Shown piece by piece: positions 40,595 through 50,211 of a stretch of DNA of 64,000 nt. This stretch comes from Paenibacillus glycanilyticus NBRC 16618 (GTDB taxonomy: Bacteria; Bacillota; Bacilli; Paenibacillales; Paenibacillaceae): assembly GCF_004000805.1 (NCBI RefSeq), contig NZ_BILY01000032.1:20018-84017 (forward strand). The letters run 5' to 3'. Under the pieces are notes generated by a model. It was not told the origin of the DNA, searched no databases, and was given only the letters and a program-made list of their open reading frames with translations. Each line of letters starts with the position of its first letter. Within the stretch, counting starts at the first letter, position 1. The position numbers and the translations under genes were made by a program.

Positions 40595-41161
40595 TTAAAT
40601 AACAGGATAAAGATCTTTGTACTTATTATAATAATAAATAACGCGTTGTACATAGTGACGGGTTTCCCCATACGGAATTTGATCCGTTGTGTCCAGCTTG
40701 CCATCCCATTTCCCCGTATCCAGCCACTTTTTTACATTGCCGGGACCGGCATTGTAAGCGGCAATAACGGCTACCGTATTCTGCTTGAACTGTTTGTGCA
40801 AGGACTGCAGATACCATGCCCCTACCTCGATACTGACATCCGGCCGATTCTGCAGCATATCTTTTGTGATATTGTTGAAATCCGCCTGCTTCACGATCCA
40901 GTCCGCCGTATCCGGCATAATCTGCATGAGGCCAAGCGCCCCTTTTTTGGAGACTTGTCCGGTGGAATAATTCGTTTCCGTCCGGATAATTGCCGCAATC
41001 AGATGCGGATCAACACCGTAATTTGATGCGCTTGCTCGTATGTCTTCTTTATATTGAATCGGATACATCATCCGGGCAAGCCAATTGGAATTAAGAAATA
41101 AGACGCCAATGAAGCCAATGAGCAGAATAAGCAGCACTCTTTTCCGAACTAACCACTTCAT
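40595..41161 (-). CDS. Lytic transglycosylase (SLT domain)
   Basis: A 188-residue protein with an N-terminal transmembrane anchor (VLLILLIGFIGVLFLNSNW) and an SLT-type lysozyme fold: AIIRTETNYSTGQVSKKGA (catalytic Glu), GLMQIMPDTADWI, AAYNAGPGNVKKWL, and the C-terminal ETRHYVQRVIYYY. It cleaves peptidoglycan glycan strands outside the membrane. Its ATG overlaps the coaE stop by 4 bp, so the two are translationally coupled. In Bacillus the same order (coaE-SLT) occurs; the role may be in spore or wall turnover. Confidence 0.92.
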   Translation of the reverse strand: MKWLVRKRVLLILLIGFIGVLFLNSNWLARMMYPIQYKEDIRASASNYGVDPHLIAAIIRTETNYSTGQVSKKGALGLMQIMPDTADWIVKQADFNNITKDMLQNRPDVSIEVGAWYLQSLHKQFKQNTVAVIAAYNAGPGNVKKWLDTGKWDGKLDTTDQIPYGETRHYVQRVIYYYNKYKDLYPVI

Positions 41162-41754
41162 GGCAATCCCTTGCTCTTCCAGAAATCGCCCACCTGCCGC
41201 CTAGTCTCGTCAAGTGAACCGCTGTTATCAATAACCCAGTCCGCACGGCCTCTCTTCTGCTCAATGTCCATTTGAAGCCCAATGCGTCTCTGTGCTTCCT
41301 CTTCCGCTATACCGTTCCGTTCCATCAGCCTTTTTAACTGCAGCGCCTGAGGAACGTAAACAACCATCACCCCGTCGTACAGCTTTTCTTGACCCGTCTC
41401 GTACAAAAGAGGGATATCCGCAACGACCAATTGCCGGGGGTTCTGCTCTTCATACTGCCTTATCCGCTTCTGCATGCGGTTACGTATGGCCGGATGGAGG
41501 ATATTCTCAAGCTGCGCGAGCAAATCGCGGTTGTTGAACACAATGCCGCCAAGCGCCTTCCTATCCAATGTTCCGTCCGTATGTATAACAGCTTGTCCAA
41601 ACGCGGAGGCGACCGCTTCTAAAGCCGGTTCGCCGGGCATAACAACTTCTCTCGCAACCTGATCAGCATCGACCAGCATCGCACCGCGTTCTACCAGCAT
41701 GGCAGCCACGGTGCTTTTGCCGGTAGCGATCCCGCCGGTTAAACCGATCTTCAT
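41158..41754 (-). CDS. coaE: Dephospho-CoA kinase
   Basis: A 198-residue P-loop kinase that makes coenzyme A from dephospho-CoA and ATP. The Walker A loop is at residues 3-14 (IGLTGGIATGKST), the CoA-domain motif is VDADQVAREVV, and the lid region is RLMERNGIAEEEAQRRI. Start: ATG with GGGGTG 7 nt upstream. Overlaps the transglycosylase gene; ytaF, mutM and polA lie upstream in the same direction, the standard Bacillales order. Confidence 0.95.
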   Translation of the reverse strand: MKIGLTGGIATGKSTVAAMLVERGAMLVDADQVAREVVMPGEPALEAVASAFGQAVIHTDGTLDRKALGGIVFNNRDLLAQLENILHPAIRNRMQKRIRQYEEQNPRQLVVADIPLLYETGQEKLYDGVMVVYVPQALQLKRLMERNGIAEEEAQRRIGLQMDIEQKRGRADWVIDNSGSLDETRRQVGDFWKSKGLP

Positions 41755-41799
41755 TAGCTTTCACCCCGTTCAAGTAACTCCTGCGTATTGCTTGTGACT

Positions 41800-42504
41800 C
41801 TATAACAGCTTTAAAATACCGATTATGATTAATAAAATGCCCGGAAGCACCGATATCGCCTGCATGCCTTTCCAGTTCGAGAACCGGAAGCCAAACCGCA
41901 TTCCGCCTAGCAGGAATAAAGCACTGGCCGCAGCAATCATAATAGGCGTTAATAAAGGAGATAATCCGATCATAGCCGCTCCGATTCCGGCGCCGAATGC
42001 GTCGAACGACAAGGCTACGCCAAGCATTAACGCTTCGGTAGCGGAGATCGTTCCCGACTTATCCACGTCGGCGGCTTGCGGAGTCCGCAATATTTGTATA
42101 ACCAATCCCAGGCGCTTCAATTCAACGATCACGACAAGAACCGGATGCGTGCGGTCAATCGGCTCCTGATTGGTCCCCGCCGGCTGATCCGAATCTCCTT
42201 CGGCCTGGCCTTCGGCAGCTCCCGCTTCCCGGCTGCTTCGCCTAAGCTGCAACAACGCCCAAGTGCCAATGCCGACAAGTACAACTGCTCCAATCAGCTT
42301 AGCCACAAAAGGCGATAAATACCCCGTAATCCATGAACCCACTATCATCGATAAAAAGATGACCAAACCTGAGCAACAAGCGATAATGACAACCGACAAG
42401 AGCGGTATTCTTATTCGCCGCAATCCGTATGTCACGCCTACTCCGAAGCCGTCCACACTGACGGCAAAAGCAAGCACCAGCAAAGAAGCAAAATGCGCGA
42501 ACAA
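41800..42504 (-). CDS. ytaF: Sporulation membrane protein YtaF
   Basis: A 234-residue membrane protein of the MntP/YtaF type. Two symmetric halves each have a hydrophobic helix with an Asp-containing motif: LAFAVSVDGFGVGVTYG and MLGVALSFDAFGAGIGA, typical of a cation transporter fold. A central soluble loop (residues about 93-135) is rich in Gly, Glu and Ser. Start: TTG with GGGAGGG 7 nt upstream. Sits between coaE and mutM, as in B. subtilis. It is linked to sporulation; its transported ion is not known. Confidence 0.92.
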   Translation of the reverse strand: MFAHFASLLVLAFAVSVDGFGVGVTYGLRRIRIPLLSVVIIACCSGLVIFLSMIVGSWITGYLSPFVAKLIGAVVLVGIGTWALLQLRRSSREAGAAEGQAEGDSDQPAGTNQEPIDRTHPVLVVIVELKRLGLVIQILRTPQAADVDKSGTISATEALMLGVALSFDAFGAGIGAAMIGLSPLLTPIMIAAASALFLLGGMRFGFRFSNWKGMQAISVLPGILLIIIGILKLL

Positions 42505-42617
42505 CCCGCAGCCCTCCCCGCATACCGGATGTCTCTAGCTGCGCCGACGCGCTTATCTAGACATCCGCCTATTGTTCGTAACAACAATAGCATATGCGGG
42601 GAAATCGTTACGGTGCA

Positions 42618-43481
42618 TTAAACCTGCGGGACGGCCTTTTTGCGTGCCTTGGGCAAAGGCTGGCAGCTTGCGCAGGTATGCGTTCCTCTTCCGCCCACAA
42701 CCGATTTCTCGATTAATCTGCCGCAGCTTGTGCATGGCTCGTCTTTCCTGCCGTACACCAGCAGCTGGTGCTGGAACATTCCCATCTCGCCTTGTCCATT
42801 CACGTAGGACTTGATGGATGAGCCTCCTGCCGCAACAGCCTTCGCAAGAGTCGATACGATCGCCTCATGGAGACGGATCCATTCCGCCTTCTTCAAGGAA
42901 TCGGCCGTCCGCTCCGGATGAATGCCCGCAAGGAACAAAGCCTCATCCACATAAATATTGCCAAGCCCCACTACATATTCCTGATTTAGAAGAAGCGGCT
43001 TGATTAAGCCTGATTTTTTTCCAAGCAAACCTCTCAAGGCCTCCGCTGTAAAAGCCTCATTCTCCAGCGGCTCGAGACCAAGCTTGCTCAGCGGCTTCAT
43101 CTCGAATTCCGTTCCCGGCTCGAACAGATGCATGGTGCCGAATTGGCGTACATCCTTATATCTCAGATCCGTTCCGTCATCGAAGTGGAACAGGACATGC
43201 GTATGAAGCTCAACAGGCTCGTCGCTTGGAAATACGCCGTACCGCCCTTCCATCCGAAGATGGGAGACCAGCACGAGACCATCCAGCACGATTCTCAAAA
43301 ACTTTCCGCGACGCTCAACCGTTTGGATCGTCCGTCCGGCAAGCGCCCTTTCGAACGCCTCCGGTTCAGCCGGACGCTGTATGATACGCGGCAGCTTCAC
43401 TTCTACCGAAGCAATTCGCTTGCCTGCGACTAATTCAATTAATGTTCTTCTAACCGTTTCTACCTCTGGCAATTCGGGCAT
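42618..43481 (-). CDS. mutM: Formamidopyrimidine-DNA glycosylase
   Basis: A 287-residue Fpg/MutM. The processed N-terminus PELPEVETVRRTL carries catalytic Pro and Glu; the helix-two-turn-helix region is LLLNQEYVVGLGNIYVDEAL; the C-terminal zinc finger is CTSCGRLIEKSVVGGRGTHT then CASC. It removes 8-oxoguanine and nicks the strand. Start: ATG with GAGGTG 7 nt upstream. Downstream of polA, separated by a 46-bp direct-repeat region, and upstream of ytaF. Confidence 0.97.
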   Translation of the reverse strand: MPELPEVETVRRTLIELVAGKRIASVEVKLPRIIQRPAEPEAFERALAGRTIQTVERRGKFLRIVLDGLVLVSHLRMEGRYGVFPSDEPVELHTHVLFHFDDGTDLRYKDVRQFGTMHLFEPGTEFEMKPLSKLGLEPLENEAFTAEALRGLLGKKSGLIKPLLLNQEYVVGLGNIYVDEALFLAGIHPERTADSLKKAEWIRLHEAIVSTLAKAVAAGGSSIKSYVNGQGEMGMFQHQLLVYGRKDEPCTSCGRLIEKSVVGGRGTHTCASCQPLPKARKKAVPQV

Positions 43482-43526
43482 TCTTATTCACCTCAAACCC
43501 ATTATACCCGATTCGGTTGGGCTGCG

Positions 43527-43674
43527 GGACGGGATACTTTTGTCAATCCCGTTGCTTAGGCGAAACTTTCGCCTTCACTTGGGATGGCATTAGCTATCCC
43601 AAGCTTGATAATCGCGAAACTTCGCTTCGGACGGGATACTTTTGTCAATCCCGTTGCTTAGGCGAAACTTTCGC
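43527..43674. repeat. 46-bp perfect direct repeat between polA and mutM
   Basis: The same 46-bp sequence is at 43527-43572 and 43629-43674, 56 bp apart (period 102). Each copy holds hairpins: GGGAT...ATCCC and GGCGAAACTTTCGCC. The spacer has a further palindrome, TTGGGAT...ATCCCAA. It lies just after the polA stop, so it could act as a 3' processing or terminator element. Confidence 0.85.
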
Positions 43675-43683
43675 TGCCGAGTA

Positions 43684-46356
43684 TTACTTCGCCTCGTACC
43701 AGTTGACTCCGTAATTCACGTCCGCCTTCAGAGGCACGTCCAGCTTCAGCGCCCCGGCCATGGTGCTTGGAACAAGCTCCTTCATAAGCTCAAGCTCCTC
43801 TTCCGGAACCTCGAATACCAATTCGTCATGCACTTGCAGCAGCATGCGGCTTTTCAGACCGCGCTCACGGAGCGTCTCGTCCATGCGCACCATAGCCAGC
43901 TTGATAATATCGGCTGCCGTACCCTGAATCGGGGTATTCATCGCCGTACGTTCCGCGAAGGAGCGCAGATTGAAGTTGGAGGCCTTGATATCCGGCAGAT
44001 AACGGCGGCGCTCCAGCAAGGTCGTCACAAATCCGTCGCGACGGGCTTGCATAACAATATCGTCCATATACTTGCGTACGCCCTGGAACACCTCGAAATA
44101 CTGCTCAATGAACTTCGCGGCTTCCTTACGGGTAATATTCAAGTTCTGGGATAGACCAAAATCGCTGATGCCGTATACGATACCGAAGTTAACCGCCTTC
44201 GCCGAGCGGCGCATATTCGAATCCACTTGATCAGCCGATACGCCGAATACGTCCATCGCTGTTTTCGTGTGAATATCCATATCGTTAATAAAAGCTTCCT
44301 TGAGCCGCTCGTCGCCGGAAATATGGGCGAGAACGCGCAGCTCGATCTGCGAATAGTCCGCCGCAAGGATATACCAGCCCGGCTCGGACGGCACAAACGC
44401 CTTGCGGATCTGACGGCCTTCCTCAAGCCGGATCGGAATGTTCTGCAGATTCGGGAACTGGCTGCTGAGACGTCCCGTTGCCGCAATGGTTTGACGGTAA
44501 TACGTATGAATTTTGCCCGTTTCCGGACGCACCTCTTTCAAAAGACCTTCTATATACGTGGACTGCAGCTTGGACAAAGTACGGTAATGCAGAATCAACG
44601 GAACGATCTCGTGATAAGGAGCCAGCTTCTCCAATACTTCCGCGTCTGTCGAATAGCCGGTCTTCGTCTTCTTCTGTACGGGAAGTCCGAGCTTTTCAAA
44701 CAATACCTCGCCAAGCTGTTTAGGAGAGCCGATGTTGAACTCCATTTCAGCCAAGCGGTAGATTTCGCTCACGGCTGCGGACAGCTTCCTCTCCAGCTCG
44801 CTGCCGAGACGCTCCAGCTCGGCTTTTTCCACCTTGATGCCTTGGCGCTCCATCCCGGCCAGCACAACGGACAACGGCTGTTCCAGCTCGTAATACAGCT
44901 CGTTCATGCCCCGCTTCTCGAGATCTGCGCGCATCAGAACCGTAAGCTTACGGACGGCATCCGCCTTCACGGACAGATGGCGATTCAACGTCTCGTTGTC
45001 CGGCACTTTGAATTTGGCTCCCTTGCCGTACACCGCTTCGTCATGAGGAACCGAAGACTGGCCGTAACGGTCGCATAACGCATTTAACGTCAGGTTCGTG
45101 TCGGTCGGGTCGAGCAGATAGGCGGCTAACTGCACGTCAAACGCCACGCCGCGCCATTCGATTCCTCTCCAGCCAAGCGCTAGCTCCGTTTTATGCGTAT
45201 CAAAACCGTTTTTAGGCTTGTCCGCATCCTCGAGCCATTTCCGCAGCTCCGCCGCGAAAGGTTGTTGAAGCGCCGATACAGGCACAACGTACGCCTTATC
45301 CCCAACCGCCGCGGCAAGTCCCAATACTTCCGCCTGATGCGGATTTTCGCCGATTGCTTCCACATACAAGCCATGCTCCGTACCTTGCAATGCGGACAGC
45401 ATGTCCTTCAGCGCTTCACCGTCATTATCGGATTCAATTACCACGATGTTAAGCTCTACAGCGGGAGCTGCCGATTCGCCGCCCTCCGCGCCTGCTCCAT
45501 TCAGATCCAGCCGCTCGATAAGCGACTTGAATTCCAGCTTGCGGAACGCATCGGCAAGCGTAGCCGGCTGGTAACCTTCGTAACGGATATCCTCTGCGCT
45601 ATGCTCAAGAGGTACCTCGCGGAAGATCGTAGCCAGCTTTTTGCTCATGATCGCATCGTCTTTATGCGTCTCGACCTTTTCTTTCATCTTGCCTTTGAGG
45701 CTATCGGTATTCGCCAACACTTCCTCGACCGTGCCGAACTCATGCAGCATCTTGAGCGCCGTCTTCTCGCCTACGCCCGGAATACCCGGAATATTATCCG
45801 ATGCATCGCCCATCAGTCCTTTAAGATCGATGATCTGCATCGGCTTCAATCCGTATTTCTCTTCAATGGCAGCCGGGGAATAGTGCTCGACCTCGCTGAT
45901 CCCTTTGCGCGTAATCGCTATCGTAACGTTGTCCGAAGCGAGCTGCAGCATATCCTTATCGCCCGTTACGACCAGCGTCTCAACCTTCTGCTCATCGGCA
46001 AGACGCGTCAGCGTTCCGATAATATCGTCGGCTTCGTAGCCGGACAGTTCGAATTGCGAAATGCCGAAGGCCTTCAGCAAATCCTTCATTACCGGGAATT
46101 GCTCCGACAGCTCCGACGGCGTTTTCGCGCGGCCGCCTTTATATTCGGTATAGCCTTCATGGCGGAATACCACTTTACCCGCGTCGAATGCAACCAGCAC
46201 ATGGGTTGGCTTCTCGTCTTCCAGCAATTTAAGCAGCATCGTCGTAAATCCAAACACCGCGTTCGTATGTAAACCTGCTGAATTCGTAAGCGGCGGCATC
46301 GCATAAAAGGCACGGTTTGCGATACTATTGCCATCAATCAATATCCACTTGTCCAT
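43684..46356 (-). CDS. polA: DNA polymerase I
   Basis: An 890-residue family A polymerase. The N-terminal 5'-3' exonuclease shows KWILIDGNSIANRAFYA and GYEADDIIGTLTRLADE. The middle 3'-5' domain lacks the DxE proofreading motif (LYVEAIGENPHQ), as in other Bacillales enzymes. The polymerase domain has motif A YILAADYSQIELRVLAHIS, motif B RRSAKAVNFGIVYGISDFG and motif C LQVHDELVFEVPEEE. It fills gaps and removes primers. Start: ATG with GAGGTG 5 nt upstream. Confidence 0.97.
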   Translation of the reverse strand: MDKWILIDGNSIANRAFYAMPPLTNSAGLHTNAVFGFTTMLLKLLEDEKPTHVLVAFDAGKVVFRHEGYTEYKGGRAKTPSELSEQFPVMKDLLKAFGISQFELSGYEADDIIGTLTRLADEQKVETLVVTGDKDMLQLASDNVTIAITRKGISEVEHYSPAAIEEKYGLKPMQIIDLKGLMGDASDNIPGIPGVGEKTALKMLHEFGTVEEVLANTDSLKGKMKEKVETHKDDAIMSKKLATIFREVPLEHSAEDIRYEGYQPATLADAFRKLEFKSLIERLDLNGAGAEGGESAAPAVELNIVVIESDNDGEALKDMLSALQGTEHGLYVEAIGENPHQAEVLGLAAAVGDKAYVVPVSALQQPFAAELRKWLEDADKPKNGFDTHKTELALGWRGIEWRGVAFDVQLAAYLLDPTDTNLTLNALCDRYGQSSVPHDEAVYGKGAKFKVPDNETLNRHLSVKADAVRKLTVLMRADLEKRGMNELYYELEQPLSVVLAGMERQGIKVEKAELERLGSELERKLSAAVSEIYRLAEMEFNIGSPKQLGEVLFEKLGLPVQKKTKTGYSTDAEVLEKLAPYHEIVPLILHYRTLSKLQSTYIEGLLKEVRPETGKIHTYYRQTIAATGRLSSQFPNLQNIPIRLEEGRQIRKAFVPSEPGWYILAADYSQIELRVLAHISGDERLKEAFINDMDIHTKTAMDVFGVSADQVDSNMRRSAKAVNFGIVYGISDFGLSQNLNITRKEAAKFIEQYFEVFQGVRKYMDDIVMQARRDGFVTTLLERRRYLPDIKASNFNLRSFAERTAMNTPIQGTAADIIKLAMVRMDETLRERGLKSRMLLQVHDELVFEVPEEELELMKELVPSTMAGALKLDVPLKADVNYGVNWYEAK

Positions 46357-46440
46357 TCAGACACCTCACCTAATCATTCTACCCTCTATCATACCATATT
46401 TATGAAGCAAACTTCTCGCCGGAGGCCGGCAAAAAGAAAA

Positions 46441-46464
46441 CCGCCGGGGCATCAGCCCAGGCGG
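46441..46464 (-). terminator. Terminator of the SLH protein gene
   Basis: CCGCCTGGGC pairs with GCCCCGGCGG around TGAT (one mismatch), followed by TTTTCTTTTT on the minus strand, 21 bp after the SLH gene stop. Confidence 0.8.
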
Positions 46465-46484
46465 TATCCTGCTTTCTATTTCCG

Positions 46485-48377
46485 TTACTTCGTAAACGTC
46501 AGAATCGACAGCATTCTGAACATCATAACCGCGCTTTCCGCGCGTGTTGCTTCGCCTTCCGGATCAAATGCGTTACCCGGCTTGCCGTTTACAATGCCTA
46601 AGCCCGCAAGCTGGCTGGTCGCTTCAGCCGCCCATGCCGGAATATCGCTTTGGTCGGCAAATGCTTCCGCTCCAGCAGCGTCGCCTTTGTGTCCGGCGAA
46701 GGCCAGGCCGCGAGCCAGAATGACCGCCATTTCATCGCGGGAAATCGTCTGGTCCGGTCTAAACTCGCCATTTTCATAGCCATTGATAAGACCGGCTCCC
46801 GTTGCGGCCGCTACAGCGGATGCGAACCAATCACTCGTTTGAACATCCCCAAACTTGCCGTTTCCTGCCGCAGCCGGTGTCGCAAGACCAAACAGGCGAA
46901 CGACCAGCGCCGTGAATTCGGCCCGTGTGACGGAACGGTTCGGATCAAATGCTCCATTGCCTACTCCGTCAATGATCAGGAGGCTAGCCAACGCATCAAC
47001 CTCTTTTTTTGCCCAGTGGGTCGCCGTATCGTCAAACGATTTATCCGTCTGCACGATCAGGAAAGTCCCATCGGTACGGCTCATCACGGAAACCTCTGTG
47101 CCGTTGACCGTAAACGGTACCGGCGTGTAGACGATTTTGCCGTTCGCGTCCTTATCGACGCGGACAACCGCCGCGTGCCCGGCTGCAGGCTGGCTGCCAA
47201 GCTTAACCGTATGCTTGATGTAATGGCCAAGGTCGTTAAGAACAATTTCCTGACCGTCCTTTTTCACAGCCTTCAGCGTAAAGTTAGCCGAACCCAGAAC
47301 ATCGAGACCCGCTTTGTCCGCGGAATCAGCTGCTGACTGGTCGGTTGCTACTTCGAGTTTCAGCTGCAAGTCGGTTAACGTAAGCCCAAGAATGCCAGCA
47401 AGCTTGCTCCAGTCGTATTGACCCGGATTAAAGCTATACGAGCCTGTCTGCGATTCAAAGACGATGGTCTCTACTTTTTTCTGAGCCAGCAACTTGGCAA
47501 GCTCTGCCGCTCTGACGGTAAAGCTTGTACCCGATACCTTCACCGTAATCGTGGAAGAAATCGCATTGTTCAAGGCTTCCTCAAGCGGGCTTGAAGATTC
47601 AACCGCGCCGCCTCCACCTCCGCCTACAGGTGGAGTTACAACCGGCGCATCCTTTTTCGTAACCGTTAATGTGTAAGTCTCGGTTAACGTCCCATCCGGC
47701 GAAGTGACTTTAATAGTGAATACAGTGGTCTTGTCCGGGATACCGTAAAACACTTTTATTGGCTCATCCGGATCCTGTACGCCTCCAGTGATTGTTAACT
47801 GGGCATTCTCGTCTGTCGGAAAAATACTCATCCAAAGCTGCTTAGTATTGCTCTCAACCTCGACAGAGTAGTTTTTTACATCAGGAGTTACAACCGGCGA
47901 CTTATCCACATCGTTCGTATTATCGTAAACGCCTAACCGTTTCAGTGAAGCGTCCTTCGGATCAGTGCGTTTAACAATAATCTGGTATGACGCGCTTTGA
48001 TCGCCTTGATCAACATGCACATGAACGATATAAGTTTTGCTATCCGGAGTAGCAAGCGTTGCACTACCGCCTGTCTGTGATATAGCACCTGAGTAAGTGA
48101 TTACTGCACCTTCCAATAAAGGAGTTGCTTCAAATGTTAACTGAGTTACGGACGTGTCTACTACCAAGTCATAATTCCACTGCCACGAATCGAATTCAGG
48201 CGTAAGCAAATATTCATGATTGTCCTGGTCTTTAACGGTTAGATTCGTTAATCCATGTTCTGCATTGCCTGCAGCCTGCGCTGTTGGAATTCCTATACCG
48301 GACAATAATCCTACAGCCAACAAAACAATCAGAAGCATGCTTGTCCATTTCTTTTGTTTGTCTAAAAAATTTAACAT
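46485..48377 (-). CDS. Surface protein with cadherin-like domains and three SLH repeats
   Basis: A 630-residue exported protein. Signal peptide residues 1 to about 35 (SMLLIVLLAVGLLSGIGIPT). Two cadherin-like beta-sandwich domains follow (YDLVVDTSVTQLTFEATPLL, and YSVEVESNTKQLWMSIFPTD), then a poly-Gly linker (GGGGGG near residue 258), a middle domain of about 170 residues, and three SLH repeats at the end (AFDPNRSVTRAEFTALVVRL, EFRPDQTISRDEMAVILARG, AFDPEGEATRAESAVMMFRM). SLH repeats bind pyruvylated wall glycan, so it sits at the cell surface. Start: ATG behind GGGAG. Function of the middle part is unknown. Confidence 0.9.
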   Translation of the reverse strand: MLNFLDKQKKWTSMLLIVLLAVGLLSGIGIPTAQAAGNAEHGLTNLTVKDQDNHEYLLTPEFDSWQWNYDLVVDTSVTQLTFEATPLLEGAVITYSGAISQTGGSATLATPDSKTYIVHVHVDQGDQSASYQIIVKRTDPKDASLKRLGVYDNTNDVDKSPVVTPDVKNYSVEVESNTKQLWMSIFPTDENAQLTITGGVQDPDEPIKVFYGIPDKTTVFTIKVTSPDGTLTETYTLTVTKKDAPVVTPPVGGGGGGAVESSSPLEEALNNAISSTITVKVSGTSFTVRAAELAKLLAQKKVETIVFESQTGSYSFNPGQYDWSKLAGILGLTLTDLQLKLEVATDQSAADSADKAGLDVLGSANFTLKAVKKDGQEIVLNDLGHYIKHTVKLGSQPAAGHAAVVRVDKDANGKIVYTPVPFTVNGTEVSVMSRTDGTFLIVQTDKSFDDTATHWAKKEVDALASLLIIDGVGNGAFDPNRSVTRAEFTALVVRLFGLATPAAAGNGKFGDVQTSDWFASAVAAATGAGLINGYENGEFRPDQTISRDEMAVILARGLAFAGHKGDAAGAEAFADQSDIPAWAAEATSQLAGLGIVNGKPGNAFDPEGEATRAESAVMMFRMLSILTFTK

Positions 48378-48488
48378 AACCCACTCCCCATACTAAATTG
48401 AAAAATCTCTCAAAAATTAAAATAACTTTAATAAATATAACGATCTAAATCCTCCGTTGGCAAGGATATTTATGGATGCAATGCAAAA

Positions 48489-48530
48489 AAAGCCTGTTAC
48501 CCGAGTCACTCGGATAACAGGCTTCTTTTT
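48489..48530. terminator. Bidirectional terminator between SLH gene and phoU
   Basis: AAAAGCCTGTTA and TAACAGGCTTCTTTT flank a second stem CCGAGT/ACTCGG. It lies just after the phoU stop; T runs on both sides. Confidence 0.85.
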
Positions 48531-48536
48531 AACTTC

Positions 48537-49211
48537 TTAAATACTATGCTGCGTGTTCAAGTCAGGACGTTTGTTGGTCACGAGGTACACGACACTTTCG
48601 CCGATGTTGGTCGCATGGTCTCCGATCCGCTCGATATTGCGGGCTACGAAGTTCAGAACCGTTGCCTGCGAGATGTTACGCGGGTTCTCCATCATAAGCG
48701 ACAGCAGCTCGCGCGAGATTTGAGCGCAAAGCGCATCGACCTGATCGTCTTCCGTTGCCAGCTTGTAAGCCAGGTCCACGTTTTCCTGCACGAAGGATTG
48801 AATCGATTCGTACGTCATCGTCTGCACGATTTCCGCCATGCGCGGCAAGTCGATCAACGGCTTGATAAGCGGCTGACCTTCGAGACGGATAACAAACTTC
48901 GCAATGTTTACGCAAAGATCGCCCATTCTCTCCAGATCGGAGGCAATCTTGAACGCGGCCAGAATCCGGCGCAGATCCTTCGCAACCGGCTGCTGCGTCG
49001 CAATCAATTTCGAGCCAAGATCGGTAATCTTGTCCTCCAGATTGTTCAGATGCTGGTCATTGTTGATAATCGCTCTTGCCTTCTCGGTATCCGTGCCGCT
49101 CAGCGCCTTCATCGAATCAACAAGCGCTTCCTCCACGAACGTTCCCATCTCAACGAGCAGATTATGAAGCTGCTCCAGGCCATGGTCAAACTCTTTTCTT
49201 GTCGTCATCAT
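48537..49211 (-). CDS. phoU: Phosphate-signalling protein PhoU
   Basis: A 224-residue all-helical protein with two PhoU repeats: FDHGLEQLHNLLVEMGTFVE and RILAAFKIASDLERMGDLC in the first, IVQTMTYESIQSFVQENVDL and LNFVARNIERIGDHATNIGE in the second, with the metal-binding E-R-x-G-D motifs in both. It links the Pst transporter to PhoR signalling and restrains phosphate uptake. Start: ATG with GGGGGAG 8 nt upstream, 20 bp after pstB. Confidence 0.96.
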   Translation of the reverse strand: MMTTRKEFDHGLEQLHNLLVEMGTFVEEALVDSMKALSGTDTEKARAIINNDQHLNNLEDKITDLGSKLIATQQPVAKDLRRILAAFKIASDLERMGDLCVNIAKFVIRLEGQPLIKPLIDLPRMAEIVQTMTYESIQSFVQENVDLAYKLATEDDQVDALCAQISRELLSLMMENPRNISQATVLNFVARNIERIGDHATNIGESVVYLVTNKRPDLNTQHSI

Positions 49212-49231
49212 TTGTACAACTCCCCCTTGTG

Positions 49232-50005
49232 TTAGCCAAAACGTCCGCTAATGTAATCTTCCGTACGCTGGTCGCTTGGATTGGAGAACAGCTTCTCCGT
49301 TTCCGAAAACTCCACAACCTCGCCGTTCAAGAAAAATACCGTTTGATTTGATACACGAGCCGCTTGATGCATGTTATGCGTAACCATAACAATCGTATAA
49401 CGGTCTTTCAGCTCTTGCGCCAATTCTTCAATCTTCAGCGTGGAGATCGGGTCAAGCGCCGAAGTCGCCTCGTCCATGAGCAGAACATCCGGATTAACGG
49501 CAATCGCGCGAGCAATGCAAAGACGCTGCTGCTGGCCCCCGGAGAGGCTAAGCGCGGAGCGCTTCAAATAATCCTTCACTTCATCCCACAGTACGGCCGA
49601 CTTCAGACTTGTCTCGACAATCTCGTCCAGCTGCTTCTTGTTCGTAATGCCATGGAGGCGCGGACCGTACGCTACGTTGTCATAGATGGATTTCGGAAAA
49701 GGATTCGGCTGCTGGAACACCATGCCCACCTTCTTGCGAAGCGTCTCAACATCTACGTCACTAGAGTAAATTTCCGTTCCGCCAATTGCGATGCTGCCTT
49801 CGATTCTGGTGCCCGGGATCATGTCGTTCATCCGGTTAAGCGTCCGGAGCAGCGTCGATTTGCCGCAGCCGGAAGGTCCGATAAACGCGGTGATCGCTTT
49901 CTCGGGAATCGTAAGCGATACATCCTTCAGAGCATGGAAAGCTCCGTAATACAAATTCAATTTGTTAATGTTAATTAAGGGTTGCGTCTGCAATAAAGTT
50001 TGCAT
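49232..50005 (-). CDS. pstB: Phosphate ABC transporter ATP-binding protein PstB
   Basis: A 257-residue ABC ATPase: Walker A IGPSGCGKSTLLRTLNR, Q-loop VGMVFQQPNPFPKSIYDNVA (typical of PstB), signature LSGGQQQRLCIARAI, Walker B VLLMDEATSALDP, and VMVTHNMHQAARVSNQT. Start: ATG at 50005 with GGAGGAG 7 nt upstream; a longer frame to 50029 has none. pstS, pstC and pstA are not next to it; the upstream gene is the CBS-MCP protein. They must be elsewhere in the genome. Confidence 0.95.
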   Translation of the reverse strand: MQTLLQTQPLININKLNLYYGAFHALKDVSLTIPEKAITAFIGPSGCGKSTLLRTLNRMNDMIPGTRIEGSIAIGGTEIYSSDVDVETLRKKVGMVFQQPNPFPKSIYDNVAYGPRLHGITNKKQLDEIVETSLKSAVLWDEVKDYLKRSALSLSGGQQQRLCIARAIAVNPDVLLMDEATSALDPISTLKIEELAQELKDRYTIVMVTHNMHQAARVSNQTVFFLNGEVVEFSETEKLFSNPSDQRTEDYISGRFG

Positions 50006-50211
50006 GATCGTTCTCCTCCGTATATGCATGGATAATGAACAGCAGCCCCAGATGAACGAGTTTCATACTGAGGCTTGGCCATTCATTTCGAATCATAACC
50101 GTAAGTATAATGGGTAACCTATTGGATAATCGTAAATTGCGTTTTTATCTCTGACGTATCTATCCTACTAGCCGTTTGTAAATCGGGTATTGTCGTTTTG
50201 TAAATTCCGTG

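Noticed and set aside
43527..43674. A CRISPR-like pair of 46-bp repeats
   Set aside because: Only two copies, spacer itself palindromic, and no cas genes in the window.
44227..46272. Long plus-strand open frames opposite polA
   Set aside because: Antisense frames of a GC-rich gene, with arginine-rich chance composition and no ribosome sites.
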